Source: Azospirillum lipoferum (GTDB taxonomy: Bacteria; Pseudomonadota; Alphaproteobacteria; Azospirillales; Azospirillaceae). From it: 64,000 bases of DNA. The notes beneath the pieces were generated by a model. The model made no database searches. It was not told the origin of the DNA and worked only from the letters and a program-made list of their open reading frames with translations. Location: assembly GCF_024170005.1 (NCBI RefSeq), contig NZ_JALJXJ010000002.1, forward strand, positions 620,001 to 684,000, in the 5' to 3' direction. Position numbers and translations under genes: made by a program. Each line of letters begins with the position of its first letter. The first letter of the stretch is position 1. Of this stretch, positions 1-9,228 are shown piece after piece.

Positions 1-855
1 CAGATAGCGCGCCCAGCAGTCGCCGGTCAGGCCGACCGGGACGTCGAACTCCATGCGGTCGTAGACCTCGTAGGGCTGCGACTTGCGCAGGTCCCAGGCG
101 ACGCCGGAGCCGCGCAGCATCGGACCGGTGAAGGCCCAGTCGAGCGCCTGCTCCTTGGTGACGATGCCGATGTCGACCGTGCGCTGCTTGAAGATGCGGT
201 TCTCGGTCAGCAGGCTTTCGAGGTCGTCCATGAACTTTGGAAAACGCTCGGTGAAGGCCCAGATGTCGTCCAGCAGACCGTCCGGAATGTCCCAGGCGAC
301 GCCGCCCGGCCGGAAATAGTTGGCGTGCAGGCGCGCACCCGACACGCGCTCGTAGAACTCCATGAGGATTTCGCGTTCCTCGAAGCCCCACAGCGCCGGG
401 GTGATCGCGCCGACGTCGAGCGCACCGGTCGTGATCGACAGGATGTGGTTCAGGATGCGCGTGATTTCCGAGAACAGCACGCGGATGTACTGGGCGCGCA
501 GCGGCGCCTTGATCTGCAGCAGATTCTCGATGCCGAGCACATAGGCGTGCTCCATGCACATCGGGCTGACATAGTCCAGACGGTCGAAATACGGCACGGC
601 CTGGATGTAGGTCTTGTACTCGATCAGCTTCTCGGTGCCGCGGTGCAGCAGGCCGATGTGCGGATCGCAACGCTCCACCACCTCGCCGTTCAGCTCCATC
701 ACCAGACGGAGCACGCCGTGGGCAGCCGGATGCTGCGGCCCGAAATTCATCGTATAGGGCTTGATCTGCGTCTTGGTCTCCGGACCGGAGGCGCTGATCG
801 CGCCGTTCGGACCCGTCGAGACGACGCCGGTCGCCGATTCGGTCGAAACGGTCAT
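1..855 (-). CDS. nuoD: NADH-quinone oxidoreductase subunit D (partial, 3' end outside window)
   Basis: This is the 49-kDa subunit of the peripheral arm of respiratory complex I, which helps form the quinone-binding site. The visible N-terminal 285 residues contain the family motif GPQHPAAHG at about 39-47 and [10 protein letters not shown] at about 64-73. The frame is open to the left edge, so roughly the C-terminal quarter to third is missing. The start is an ATG two bases downstream of the nuoC stop, so the two genes are tightly coupled. It belongs to the leftward nuoA-B-C-D operon. Identification is firm; separate C and D genes (not a fused nuoCD) are seen directly. Confidence 0.96.
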   Translation of the reverse strand, partial: MTVSTESATGVVSTGPNGAISASGPETKTQIKPYTMNFGPQHPAAHGVLRLVMELNGEVVERCDPHIGLLHRGTEKLIEYKTYIQAVPYFDRLDYVSPMCMEHAYVLGIENLLQIKAPLRAQYIRVLFSEITRILNHILSITTGALDVGAITPALWGFEEREILMEFYERVSGARLHANYFRPGGVAWDIPDGLLDDIWAFTERFPKFMDDLESLLTENRIFKQRTVDIGIVTKEQALDWAFTGPMLRGSGVAWDLRKSQPYEVYDRMEFDVPVGLTGDCWARYL

Positions 856-857
856 GC

Positions 858-1487
858 TCACGGCTTCTTGCTCCCGTCCTGGAGGGCCGCCTTCTCATCG
901 CCGGGCAGCATGACGTTGGTCATGCCTTCCCACGGGCTGAGGAAGTCGAAGGCGCGGAAATCCTGGGTCAGACGGACCGGCTCGTAGATCACGCGCTTCT
1001 GGTCCTCGTCGTAGCGGGCTTCGACGTAGCCGGTCAGCGGGAAGTCCTTGCGGAAGGGGTGACCCTCGAACCCGTAATCGGTGAGGATGCGGCGCAGATC
1101 CGGATGGTTCTCGAAGAAGATGCCGAACAGGTCCCACACCTCGCGCTCAAACCAGTTCGCGGCGCTGAAGACGGCAACGGCCGACGGGACGGGTGTGTCC
1201 TCATCGGTGGCCAGCTTCACGCGCATGCGCCGGTTGTGGGTGTAGCTGAGCAGCTGGTAGACGACCTCGAACCGCTCCGCGCGGTCCGGGTAATCGACCG
1301 CGGTGATGTCGGTCAGCTGCTCGAACCGGGTCGCCGGATCGTCGCGCAGCGCGGTCAGCACCGCCAGGATGGCCGGCCGCTTGACCGTCACCATCAGTTC
1401 GCCGAGCCTCACCTCGACCTTCAGGACGTCGCCGCCGATCTTGGCGGCGATGACGTCCCCGAGTTCCTTCAACGCCTGTTCGGACAT
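858..1487 (-). CDS. nuoC: NADH-quinone oxidoreductase subunit C (30-kDa subunit)
   Basis: Peripheral-arm subunit of complex I, 209 residues, the normal length for a free-standing NuoC. The complex I 30-kDa signature is visible at about 115-150, with [12 protein letters not shown] followed by [24 protein letters not shown]. It sits between nuoB (87-base gap upstream) and nuoD (two-base gap downstream). The short Lys/Pro tail after residue 195 is not conserved. The ATG start gives the expected N-terminus and nothing upstream in frame looks coding. Confidence 0.96.
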   Translation of the reverse strand: MSEQALKELGDVIAAKIGGDVLKVEVRLGELMVTVKRPAILAVLTALRDDPATRFEQLTDITAVDYPDRAERFEVVYQLLSYTHNRRMRVKLATDEDTPVPSAVAVFSAANWFEREVWDLFGIFFENHPDLRRILTDYGFEGHPFRKDFPLTGYVEARYDEDQKRVIYEPVRLTQDFRAFDFLSPWEGMTNVMLPGDEKAALQDGSKKP

Positions 1488-1574
1488 GGGTGGGACCCTG
1501 CCTTCCTACTTGTCTTCAGCGCGCTTGTCGTTCGTCCCGCCTCCGGGGTCCGGAAGCGGGACGGTACGCCGTGG

Positions 1575-2120
1575 TCAGCGGGCGATGCGATTGCCGCGCT
1601 TGATCTTCTTCTGGAGCTGGAGGATGCCGTAAATCAGCGCCTCCGCAGTCGGCGGGCAGCCGGGGACATAGATGTCCACCGGCACGATCCGGTCGCAGCC
1701 ACGCACCACCGCGTAGGAATAGTGGTAATAGCCGCCGCCGTTGGCGCAGGACCCCATCGAAATGACCCAGCGCGGCTCCGGCATCTGGTCGTAGACCTTG
1801 CGGAGCGCCGGCGCCATCTTGTTGGTCAGGGTGCCGGCGACGATCATGCAGTCGGACTGGCGCGGGCTGGGACGCGGAATGACACCGAAGCGGTCCAGGT
1901 CATACCGGCTCATATAGGCGTGGATCATCTCCACCGCGCAGCAGGCCAGCCCGAAGGTCATCGGCCACAGCGAACCGGTCCGGGCCCAGGCCAGCAGATC
2001 CTCGTACTTCGCCAGCACGAAGCCCTTGTCCTGGATCTCGTCGGAGACCGCGCGGATGTAGGCGTCCTGTTCCGGTCCGGGCGGAATCGGCGCCAGCGGC
2101 TTGGCGACCTCTACTCCCAT
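1575..2120 (-). CDS. nuoB: NADH-quinone oxidoreductase subunit B
   Basis: The PSST subunit of complex I, carrying the terminal [4Fe-4S] cluster N2 that passes electrons to quinone. All four cluster ligands are visible: the Cys-Cys pair at 60-61, Cys125 in SMGSC and Cys155 in YVPGC. I chose the ATG at 2,118-2,120 because an AAGGAG ribosome site lies seven bases upstream; this gives 181 residues starting MGVEV. The start lies inside the last codons of nuoA (ten-base overlap), indicating translational coupling. A start seven codons further upstream is possible but has no better ribosome site. Confidence 0.96.
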   Translation of the reverse strand: MGVEVAKPLAPIPPGPEQDAYIRAVSDEIQDKGFVLAKYEDLLAWARTGSLWPMTFGLACCAVEMIHAYMSRYDLDRFGVIPRPSPRQSDCMIVAGTLTNKMAPALRKVYDQMPEPRWVISMGSCANGGGYYHYSYAVVRGCDRIVPVDIYVPGCPPTAEALIYGILQLQKKIKRGNRIAR

Positions 2121-2479
2121 TCCAGAGCTCCTTTCTTCCACTCATAAATGAAGCCGATGGTCAGGATGCCCAGGAACAGCATCATCGACCAGAAGCCGAA
2201 CAGCCCGATGTCGCCGAGCGCAACCGCCCACGGGAACAGGAAGGCGACTTCCAGGTCGAAGATGATGAACAGGATCGAGACCAGGTAGAACCGCACGTCG
2301 AACTTGGTGCGCGCGTCCTCGAACGGCTCGAAGCCGCATTCGTAGGGGGAGACCTTCTCGGCGTCCGGGTTCTTCGGGCTGATGACGTAGGATGCCCCCA
2401 CCATCACCGCGGCCAGCGCGATGCCGATCAGCAGAAACACCAGGATCGGAAGATACTCAATGATCAGCGGAGTCGACAC
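2111..2479 (-). CDS. nuoA: NADH-quinone oxidoreductase subunit A
   Basis: Small membrane subunit of complex I, 122 residues with three predicted transmembrane segments (about 8-28, 63-85 and 92-112). The conserved loop [20 protein letters not shown] follows the first segment and contains the invariant cysteine. It is the first gene of the leftward nuo operon and its stop overlaps the start of nuoB. The promoter must lie in the roughly 310 bases between this gene and tRNA-Asp. Confidence 0.96.
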   Translation of the reverse strand: MSTPLIIEYLPILVFLLIGIALAAVMVGASYVISPKNPDAEKVSPYECGFEPFEDARTKFDVRFYLVSILFIIFDLEVAFLFPWAVALGDIGLFGFWSMMLFLGILTIGFIYEWKKGALEWE

Positions 2480-2793
2480 CGCGTTCCTCCCATAAGCCCA
2501 CGACCACGGGCGCCGTTCCGGCCGGGAAATCGGCGGAAGCGCAAAGCCGTGGCAGCCATGCCTTGGATTAGCCCATCAGACGGGCCGGAATATATGCCGA
2601 GACCGTGGGCAAGGAAAGCGCTTTGAATCGCTTTTCACCACGCGGAAGGACAAGCAGGTCCCCGCGGAAGAGCTTGGTAATACCACGTTTTTAAAATCGG
2701 GGAAAGGAAAGACAATAGCCATGCGAAAAAGGACCCGCGATTCGCGAGTCCTTAGGCCGTACTGGCGATTGACGCCGAATTTCAAAGAGAAAG
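2480..2793. other. Intergenic region upstream of nuoA
   Basis: About 310 bases without a supportable gene. It should hold the nuo operon promoter (reading left) and it holds the tRNA-Asp terminator described separately. I could not find a convincing -35/-10 pair. The sequence around 2,600-2,660 is relatively AT-rich and has two near copies of AAGCG on the minus strand, of unknown meaning. Short reading frames here are not convincing. Confidence 0.6.
2725..2753 (-). terminator. Rho-independent terminator of tRNA-Asp
   Basis: On the minus strand an 11-bp stem (AAGGACTCGCG pairing with CGCGGGTCCTT, one G-T wobble, AAT loop) is followed by TTTTT. It lies about 40 bases downstream of the tRNA-Asp 3' end and faces the right way to end its transcript. 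Confidence 0.8.
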
Positions 2794-2870
<77 letters not shown>

Positions 2871-3067
2871 GCAGAGCGACTTGTTCGAAACACCGGACCG
2901 CCTCAGAGCCAAAGCCTTGGACTGCTTGGTGTTTTTCACCGGAACCGTTGAAGGCCCCGTCGTTCGGTGGGCGGTTTGTAGTCGCCTAGTACGCCGCCTG
3001 TCAATCACCAAATTGCAAAAAACACCGGCCGCGATGCCCATTGCCCGGGGCCGATCCACCGACCGGG

Positions 3068-3295
3068 TCACGGTAGTCGATGGGCGGCGCGGCGCATCTC
3101 CTCCAACTGCTCGAAGGCCTGCAGCATGCCGGCCGACAGCTCGCGGTGGTCGACCGCATCGGGTCCGCCAAAACGGGTCAGCGTCTCCTCTAGTGCGCGG
3201 GCGAGATGTTCGGCAACGTCGAGATGCTTCTGTTCCAGCGCCAGTTCCAGCGCGGCGAGAATGCGGTCGCCCAGCCGCCGATCGTTCGAAGTCAT
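3068..3295 (-). CDS. Small helical hypothetical protein
   Basis: A 75-residue protein starting MTSNDRRLGDRILAALELAL. It is predicted almost wholly alpha-helical, with two amphipathic helices (about 8-36 and 50-70), no signal peptide and no cysteines. The composition is typical of a real small cytosolic alphaproteobacterial protein rather than a GC-rich shadow frame. I do not recognise a named domain. It stands alone, divergent from the secreted protein at 3,461. Confidence 0.65.
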   Translation of the reverse strand: MTSNDRRLGDRILAALELALEQKHLDVAEHLARALEETLTRFGGPDAVDHRELSAGMLQAFEQLEEMRRAAHRLP

Positions 3296-3460
3296 GCGTT
3301 TCCCCGCCCTGATCCTGGACCGGTCGGCAAGGAGCCGTCACGGTCGCGTTATACGTCCGACCATACCAGTTTCGCCGCCGCCGCGCGGCGTGATTCGCAT
3401 TGCTGCGACATTTCGGAGGCAGCCCTTCCGGAGCGCCCTACCCCGTGCGATAGTCGCGCC

Positions 3461-3745
3461 ATGCCGATCCGCGATTCGCTCCTCCTCCGCCTTGCTGCCG
3501 CCCTGCCGGTCCTCGCCATCTTCGCGGCGGGTCCGGCGATGGCGGCGGCCAACGTCTCAGCCGCACAGGCCGAGGCAAAGGAGATCGCCAAATCGATGGG
3601 CAACTGCACGCCGGCGAAGGTCGAGGTGCTGCGCTACACCATGGGGCGCGAGGGGGCGACCACCTTCAAAGTCGGCTGCACCGAGGACAAGGACGCCTTC
3701 GTCGTCGTGCAATGCCGGTCTCGCATCTGCACCCTGCTGCGCTGA
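3461..3745 (+). CDS. Small secreted hypothetical protein
   Basis: A 94-residue protein with a Sec signal peptide: MPIRDSLLLR, a hydrophobic core, then cleavage likely after GPAMAAA near residue 28. The mature part has four cysteines (about 48, 73, 84 and 90), compatible with periplasmic disulfides. I chose this ATG because it begins directly at the signal peptide; an upstream in-frame extension is not signal-like. Function unknown. The lipoprotein that follows may be co-transcribed. Confidence 0.65.
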   Translation: MPIRDSLLLRLAAALPVLAIFAAGPAMAAANVSAAQAEAKEIAKSMGNCTPAKVEVLRYTMGREGATTFKVGCTEDKDAFVVVQCRSRICTLLR

Positions 3746-3892
3746 GGGGTGCCCCATCGGTGAATTCACCGCTTGTTAACCGCGCTCACGTGCACTGTGC
3801 AGAATCGGGTGCGGCGTGTGCGTAGCATCGGGAACTGCTGGATGGTGGGCGCGGGCATGGTCGCAGTATCGGGCGCGACGGAAAAAGGTCGG

Positions 3893-4291
3893 ATGCGGGG
3901 CTGGGTCGCCGTGTCGCTTGCGATTCCCATGATGGCTCTAGCCGGCTGCACCTCTCCGCTCGGGCTGGCGGCAGCCGGCGCCGATGTCGTGACGCTGAAC
4001 GCCACCAAGAAGACCATCGGCGACCACATCGTCTCTGCCGCCACCGGCCGCGATTGCTCGATCCTGAGTTTCGAGAAGGACGGCGACTATTGTCCGGACA
4101 AGGTCGAGGTCGACCGGTCGCGCCTCTACTGCTATCGCACGCTGGCCGACGTGGAATGCCACCATATTCCGGACCCCTACCGCAACGGCAACACCGCGCT
4201 GGCCAGCCCGCCGCCGGACATCCGCACCCTGCCGCGCAAGAAGGGCTGGTTCGACGAGCCGACGCCCTACGCCCCGAACAACGGGTCGTAA
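3893..4291 (+). CDS. Putative lipoprotein
   Basis: A 132-residue protein. Starting at the ATG at 3,893, the N-terminus MRGWVAVSLAIPMMALAGC is a clean lipoprotein signal with lipobox LAGC, so it should be acylated and membrane-anchored. The mature domain contains several cysteines (GRDCSIL, GDYCPDK, LYCYRTL, DVECHH) and a proline-rich tail. A longer frame open from 3,773 was not used because it would bury the lipobox. No enzyme motif is recognised. Similar small lipoproteins are common in Rhodospirillales. Confidence 0.7.
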   Translation: MRGWVAVSLAIPMMALAGCTSPLGLAAAGADVVTLNATKKTIGDHIVSAATGRDCSILSFEKDGDYCPDKVEVDRSRLYCYRTLADVECHHIPDPYRNGNTALASPPPDIRTLPRKKGWFDEPTPYAPNNGS

Positions 4292-4313
4292 ACCAACGGC
4301 CCGTAAGGGCGCC

Positions 4314-4787
4314 TCAGCGCACCTTCTTGGCGACGAAGGCCTTGGCGATCGCCATCATCGCCTTTTCATGGTTCGGTCCGCCCGCCGGAGCGTTGTGGAC
4401 GGTGGCGCCCTTCCCTGCTCCCGCCCCCCCTGCAGCAGCAGTCTTGCCGGCCGGCACGGGGCGTTGGGGGACGGACTCGTCCGGCTCGCGGCCCAACTGG
4501 TTCAGCAGATTTTCGAGCGCATCGCGGCTGAGGCCGGAGGCGGACGGACGCCCTCCCCCCGCACCGCCTGCGGCGGCCGGGCGCGCGGCGGACCTGCTGC
4601 TGGGGGGGCGGCCGGCGCGCTCGATGGCGGCGGCGGCGATCGCCTTCAGGAAGGGCTGGGCAATCCCGCGCAGCAGCTCGGGATCCTCGACGGCCCAGGC
4701 CATCAGGATCTTCTGCGCATTCATCCGGCTGCCCTTGGCCGCCAGGATCGCTTCGCGCACCTTGCCGTCGACGTAGGAATTGCTCAT
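4314..4787 (-). CDS. Hypothetical protein with helical N-terminus and low-complexity middle
   Basis: A 157-residue protein starting MSNSYVDGKVREAILAAKGS. Residues 1-60 form a predicted helical domain; 60-140 is Ala/Gly/Pro-rich and probably disordered; the last 20 residues (HEKAMMAIAKAFVAKKVR) form a basic helix. No signal peptide. The start chosen is an ATG at the conserved-looking N-terminus; the frame is open 24 codons further upstream. Function not recognised. Confidence 0.6.
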   Translation of the reverse strand: MSNSYVDGKVREAILAAKGSRMNAQKILMAWAVEDPELLRGIAQPFLKAIAAAAIERAGRPPSSRSAARPAAAGGAGGGRPSASGLSRDALENLLNQLGREPDESVPQRPVPAGKTAAAGGAGAGKGATVHNAPAGGPNHEKAMMAIAKAFVAKKVR

Positions 4788-4941
4788 CGGGAATCGCCCA
4801 CCGGGATATGTCCGCCGGCCGCAGGGTGACGGGCGGAGCCACTCCGGACTGTCGGGCAAACTCGGTTAACAAACGGTTGCGGGGCGGGATGGGGCGGAAG
4901 AAGCAGTTGCTCCATTCCGGGCACGCGCTGATAGTGGCGCC

Positions 4942-5595
4942 ATGCTGATCGAAACCTTCGCCGACCTGATCTGCCCCTGGTGCTACATCGGCAAGCGCCG
5001 GCTCGACCGCGCGCTGATGCAGCGGCCCAACCTGCGCCCTGAACTCCGCTGGCAACCGTTCCAGCTGAACCCGGACATGCCGCGCAGCGGGATGTCGCGC
5101 GAGGACTATCTGGCCGCCAAATTCGGAGGGACCGAGCGGGCGCGGCAGATTCACCGGGTGGTGGAGGACACGGCGACGCGCGACGGGCTGCCGCTGGCGC
5201 TCGACCGCATCCAGCGCACGCCCAACAGCTTCGACGCGCACCGGCTGGTCCGCATCGCCGGCCGCCTGGGGCTGGGCAATGCGATGGCCGACGCGCTGTT
5301 CGCCGCCTATTTCGTCGAAGGCGTCGACATCGGCGATCCGGACGCGCTGGCCAGCGTCGCCGCCGGGCTGGGAATGGATTTCGTCGAGACCCGGCGCCAG
5401 CTTTCCACCGACGCCGAATCGGCCGCGGTGCTGGCCGCCGACGCGCTGGCCCGCCAGATGGGGTTGCAGGCAGTCCCCTGCTACATCTTCAACCGCCGCT
5501 ACGCGCTGTCCGGCGCGCAGGAGCCGGCGAGTTTCCTGCCGCTGCTCGATCTCGGCAGCGAGGAACCGGAGAATCTGTCAGTCGTTTCCGGCTGA
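4942..5595 (+). CDS. DsbA family (FrnE-like) oxidoreductase
   Basis: A 217-residue cytosolic thioredoxin-fold protein of the DsbA/FrnE family (2-hydroxychromene-2-carboxylate isomerase/DSBA-like). The redox motif CPWC is at residues 11-14, right after the first beta strand, and the cis-proline side of the active site is visible as AVPCYIF near 177-183. There is no signal peptide, unlike periplasmic DsbA, so it probably acts on cytosolic substrates or as a glutathione-linked isomerase. It converges on prpE with a shared terminator between them. Confidence 0.88.
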   Translation: MLIETFADLICPWCYIGKRRLDRALMQRPNLRPELRWQPFQLNPDMPRSGMSREDYLAAKFGGTERARQIHRVVEDTATRDGLPLALDRIQRTPNSFDAHRLVRIAGRLGLGNAMADALFAAYFVEGVDIGDPDALASVAAGLGMDFVETRRQLSTDAESAAVLAADALARQMGLQAVPCYIFNRRYALSGAQEPASFLPLLDLGSEEPENLSVVSG

Positions 5596-5607
5596 CACTC
5601 TCCCAAA

Positions 5608-5645
5608 ATGAAGAGGGGACGGCCCGAAGGCCACCCCCTCTTCGT
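5608..5645. terminator. Bidirectional terminator between dsbA-like gene and prpE
   Basis: Inverted repeat GAAGAGGGG...CCCCTCTTC with an inner GGCC/GGCC pairing around a CGAA loop. It lies exactly between two convergent genes. The minus-strand side ends in TTTTG, the plus-strand side has TTCGTT, so both transcripts could end here. Confidence 0.7.
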
Positions 5646-5653
5646 TCACCGCA

Positions 5654-7591
5654 TCAGGCCGGCGTGCTGCTGGACTTGGCATAGCCCAGCGTCTTCAGCG
5701 CGTCGGCAATCTCCGGCAGGATGCCGGGATCGTCGATGGTCGCCGGCATCTTGTAGTCCTGGCTGTCGGCGATCTTCTGCATGGTGCCGCGCAGGATCTT
5801 GCCGGAGCGGGTCTTCGGCAGGCGGTCGACCACCAGGGCGCGCTTGAAATCGGCGACCGGGCCGATCTGCTCGCGCACCAGCTGGACCACTTCCTTGACG
5901 ATCTCCTCATGCGGACGGGTGACGCCGGCCTTCAGGCAGACGAAGCCCAGCGGCACCTGCCCCTTCAGGTCGTCGGCAACGCCGATCACCGCGCATTCGG
6001 CGACGTCCTTGTGGCTCGACAGCACCTCTTCCATGGCACCGGTGGACAGGCGGTGGCCGGCGACGTTGATGATGTCGTCGGTGCGGGCCATGACATAGAC
6101 ATAGCCGTCATCGTCGACGAAGCCGGCGTCGCCGGTCTGGTAATAGCCCGGGTAGTCGGCGAGGTAGGACTTCTTATAGCGCTCGTCGGCGTTCCACAGC
6201 GTCGGCAGCGTGCCCGGAGGCAGCGGCAGCTTGACGCAGATGGCGCCGATATCGCCACGCGGAACCTCCTTCAGCTCGGCGTTCAGCACCCGCACGTCCC
6301 AGCCCGGCATCGGGCGGGTGGCGGAGCCGTACTTGATGGGGAACAGATGGACACCCAGCGGGTTGCCGGAAATCGCCCAGCCGGTCTCCGTCTGCCACCA
6401 GTGGTCAATCACCGGGACGTTCAGATTGTCCTCGGCCCAATGCAGCGTATCGGGGTCCGACCGCTCGCCGGCCAGGAACAGGGCACGGAAGTGCGACAGG
6501 TCGTATTTCTTCAGGTAATTGGCGTCCGGATCCTCGCGCTTGATGGCGCGGAAGGCGGTCGGGGCGGTGAACAGCGTGCCGACCTTGTGCTGCTCGATCA
6601 CGCGCCAGAAGGTGCCCGGATCGGGGGTGCCGACCGGCTTGCCTTCGAAGACAACGGTGGTGCAGCCGGTCAGCAGCGGCGCATAGACGATGTAGGAGTG
6701 ACCGACGACCCAGCCCACGTCCGATGCCGCCCAATACACCTCGCCCGGCTTGACGTTGTAGATGTTGGCCATGGTCCAGCGCAGCGCCACCGCATGGCCG
6801 CCATTGTCGCGCACCACGCCCTTGGGCTGACCGGTCGTGCCGGAGGTGTAGAGGATGTAGAGCGGGTCGGTCGCCTTGACCGGCACGCACTCCGCTGGTT
6901 CGGCCTTCGCCACCGCCTCGGCCCAATCGATGTCGCGGCCGGCGATCAGCGTCGCCGTTTCCTGCGGGCGCTGCCAGACGATGACGCTGGTGGGCTTGTG
7001 CGACGACTGTTCGATGGCGGCGTCCAGCATCGGCTTGTACTTGACGACGCGGTTCGGCTCGATGCCGCAGGAGGCCGAGACGATGGCCTTCGGCTTGGCG
7101 TCGTCGATGCGGGTCGCCAGCTCATGCGGGGCGAAGCCGCCGAACACCACCGAATGCACGGCACCCAGACGGGCGCAGGCCAGCATGGCGACCAGCGACT
7201 GCGGGATCATCGGCATATACAGAAGGACCCGGTCGCCCTTCTCGACACCCTGGGCGCGCAACGCACCGGCGAAGCGGGCGACCTGATCCTGCAACTCGGC
7301 ATAGGTGATGGTCTGGACGGTCTGGGTGACCGGGCTGTCATAGATGATCGCCGCCTGGGCGCCGCGCCCGCCTTCCACATGACGGTCCACCGCATTGTAG
7401 CAGGTGTTCAGCTCCCCGCCGGTGAACCAGCGGTAGAAGGGCGCGTTGCTGTCGTCCAGCACCTTGTCCCACGGCTTGAACCAGGAGATGTCCTTCGCCG
7501 CCTCGCCCCAGAACCCCGCGGGGTCCGACAGGGAACGGGCATGCATCTGGTCGAAAAGCTCGGCGGTGGCGGTGCTGGCGATCGCGCTCAT
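5654..7591 (-). CDS. prpE: Propionate--CoA ligase / acyl-CoA synthetase
   Basis: A 645-residue ANL-family adenylating enzyme that activates short-chain carboxylates to acyl-CoA through an acyl-AMP. The AMP-binding motif YTSGTTGQPKG is at about 248-258, followed by VVRDNGGH, a sequence typical of PrpE rather than acetyl-CoA synthetase. YYQTGD and the C-terminal catalytic lysine in RSGKILRG (about 598) are present. Length matches PrpE/ACSS3. It stands alone, with no methylcitrate genes in the window, so it probably feeds propionyl-CoA into another route. Substrate choice (propionate versus acetate) is inferred from family. Confidence 0.92.
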   Translation of the reverse strand: MSAIASTATAELFDQMHARSLSDPAGFWGEAAKDISWFKPWDKVLDDSNAPFYRWFTGGELNTCYNAVDRHVEGGRGAQAAIIYDSPVTQTVQTITYAELQDQVARFAGALRAQGVEKGDRVLLYMPMIPQSLVAMLACARLGAVHSVVFGGFAPHELATRIDDAKPKAIVSASCGIEPNRVVKYKPMLDAAIEQSSHKPTSVIVWQRPQETATLIAGRDIDWAEAVAKAEPAECVPVKATDPLYILYTSGTTGQPKGVVRDNGGHAVALRWTMANIYNVKPGEVYWAASDVGWVVGHSYIVYAPLLTGCTTVVFEGKPVGTPDPGTFWRVIEQHKVGTLFTAPTAFRAIKREDPDANYLKKYDLSHFRALFLAGERSDPDTLHWAEDNLNVPVIDHWWQTETGWAISGNPLGVHLFPIKYGSATRPMPGWDVRVLNAELKEVPRGDIGAICVKLPLPPGTLPTLWNADERYKKSYLADYPGYYQTGDAGFVDDDGYVYVMARTDDIINVAGHRLSTGAMEEVLSSHKDVAECAVIGVADDLKGQVPLGFVCLKAGVTRPHEEIVKEVVQLVREQIGPVADFKRALVVDRLPKTRSGKILRGTMQKIADSQDYKMPATIDDPGILPEIADALKTLGYAKSSSTPA

Positions 7592-7778
7592 GGCAGGGCG
7601 TCCCTCATTCTATTTTGGTACTATTCGGTGCGCATTTCCTCTCGGCCGCGAAACGATCAGTTCCGCAGCCTCCACAATCTGCGACAAAAGCATAAGAGCA
7701 GGCAAATGTCTGAAGGTCGGGGGTGCGGCGAGCTGTCGCATTCCCCAATTGGCGAAACGCTGTTCCGGAACCCGAAAT

Positions 7779-8249
7779 TCAAAAGGAAACACAAGCCGGT
7801 CTAATGACCAGCGCGACCGACTGCTGGTGGAAGCGTCCCTTGTACAGATCGACGATTTCGCGGATCAGCCGCAATGTCGCAGGATCGCCATCGGCCAGCA
7901 GAGTCAGGATTTTGCTGGGCTCCCGCACGAGACGCCCGGTTTCCATATCGCGCCAATGGCCTGACCCGTCGGTGACGGTCAGGCCGTTGGGAAAGCGCGG
8001 CGTTACCTCGGCGTTCAGGAAATCGGCCCAGTCGCCCTCGCTGACGCCAAGCGCGTCGCCGATGTTGCGACCAAAGAACAGTTGCGCCTCGATCATCGGG
8101 CCGGCCGCATAAGCCGCACAGGCCAGCGGCGCCACCACCGGGGCGGGCGCCAGTTGGGCCGCAACGGGATTGATCAGCAGAAGAAGCGAAAGGGCGGCGG
8201 ACGACAGGCTCGGGACAATCCGCATGACGGGCATCGTGATGGGGCGCAT
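7779..8249 (-). CDS. Secreted DUF3574 domain protein
   Basis: A 156-residue exported protein. The start at 8,249 has a GGAG site eight bases upstream and yields a Sec signal peptide (hydrophobic run MRIVPSLSSAALSLLLLINP, cleavage near PVAAQ). The mature domain matches the DUF3574 pattern: EAQLFFGRN, a WADFLNAEVTPRFPNGLTV block, then GHWRD and REPSKIL. Function of the family is unknown. A longer upstream in-frame extension lacks coding character. Confidence 0.8.
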   Translation of the reverse strand: MRPITMPVMRIVPSLSSAALSLLLLINPVAAQLAPAPVVAPLACAAYAAGPMIEAQLFFGRNIGDALGVSEGDWADFLNAEVTPRFPNGLTVTDGSGHWRDMETGRLVREPSKILTLLADGDPATLRLIREIVDLYKGRFHQQSVALVIRPACVSF

Positions 8250-8342
8250 CGGCGTTTCTCCATTGGGACGGGAGATGGAGCGTGTGGCAGTGCGGTCAGC
8301 GACGCTCTGGTCAGGACGCCCCCGGACCGTTATGCATGGATC

Positions 8343-8708
8343 ATGGCCGTCGATCCACCCATCACCGGAATCCGCCCGATCCTGACCGTCGTTCACGGCA
8401 ACGGCGAGCGGCTGATCGTGGCCCGGCTCACCAACCTGGGCGGCGGCAGCCAGTCCAACCGCTTCGTCCTGCGCCGCGCCGACTTCCGCCCGCCCTGGGA
8501 GCAGCCGGAGAAGGGCTATTTCGGCTATGCCGAGGTCGCCCGCGCCCTGGACGCCAACGGCTGGCGCGGCTGTGCCATCGAAGCGATGGCGACCACCGAC
8601 CTGGAGGAGCGCCGCGCCCGCCAACTCGCCCGCAAGAAGCTGCACCTGCAATGCGTGGAAGCGGCGATCCGACGCGCACAGGAGGGGGAGACGCCCAAAG
8701 TGGGCTAG
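8343..8708 (+). CDS. Hypothetical protein
   Basis: A 121-residue soluble protein starting MAVDPPITGIRPILTVVHGN. Its N-terminal half looks like beta strands and the C-terminal half is a charged helix (LEERRARQLARKKLHL). No known domain is recognised. It is divergent from the DUF3574 gene and converges on the Rrf2 gene with only ten bases between stops. The ribosome site is weak, so the start is tentative. Confidence 0.55.
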   Translation: MAVDPPITGIRPILTVVHGNGERLIVARLTNLGGGSQSNRFVLRRADFRPPWEQPEKGYFGYAEVARALDANGWRGCAIEAMATTDLEERRARQLARKKLHLQCVEAAIRRAQEGETPKVG

Positions 8709-8718
8709 ACTCCGCTTT

Positions 8719-9156
8719 TCAGCACTTCCCCCGGGCCTTCATACGTCGATCGAAATCGGCGGCGAGATCGGCGAGCGTCACCTGGCCGAGATGGCGGACG
8801 AGCACCGCCTCCGCCTCACGCAATGCTCCGTCGAGGGCGGCATTGACGGCCTGCTCCACCAGACAACTCGGCTCGTCCGCCGTTGGACCGATGGCGAAGA
8901 CCCCCGGTTCCCCCAATGCGCGGTGAATGTCCAGCAGAGTGATCCCATCGAGCGGCCGTGCCAGCCGCCAGCCGCCGCCATGGCCCTTTTCCGACCGCAC
9001 ATGGCCGGCCTCACGCAGTCCCGCCATGGTCCGACGGATGACCACCGGATTGGTGTTCAGCATTTCGGCGATCGCCTCCGACGTCAGCGCACCGTCATGC
9101 CGGTCCATGTGGATCAGCACATGCAGCATGCGGGAAAGGCGGCTGTCCTGTCTCAT
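8719..9156 (-). CDS. Rrf2 family transcriptional regulator
   Basis: A 145-residue DNA-binding protein of the Rrf2 family. The winged helix spans about 1-85, with the typical pattern LTSEAIAEMLNTNPVVIRRTM and the wing GHGGGWRLARPLDGITLLDIHRAL. The three clustered cysteines of iron-sulfur Rrf2 proteins (IscR, NsrR) are absent; only one cysteine in the effector region and one at the C-terminus remain, so a redox or small-molecule signal is more likely than a cluster. It is divergent from a thioredoxin-reductase-like flavoprotein with inverted repeats between them, suggesting it controls that gene. Confidence 0.9.
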   Translation of the reverse strand: MRQDSRLSRMLHVLIHMDRHDGALTSEAIAEMLNTNPVVIRRTMAGLREAGHVRSEKGHGGGWRLARPLDGITLLDIHRALGEPGVFAIGPTADEPSCLVEQAVNAALDGALREAEAVLVRHLGQVTLADLAADFDRRMKARGKC

Positions 9157-9228
9157 CGGTGATCGCTCCCTTCGGGTGTGACGCCGGGCGGGCGGTTAGT
9201 TCCGGCCCCTTCGACTCAGGCCACTTCA

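Noticed and set aside
5909..7804. Long open frame (631 codons) on the plus strand opposite prpE
   Set aside because: It is the antisense shadow of a conserved, full-length prpE in GC-rich DNA; composition is Arg/Gly/His/Val-rich without domain pattern.
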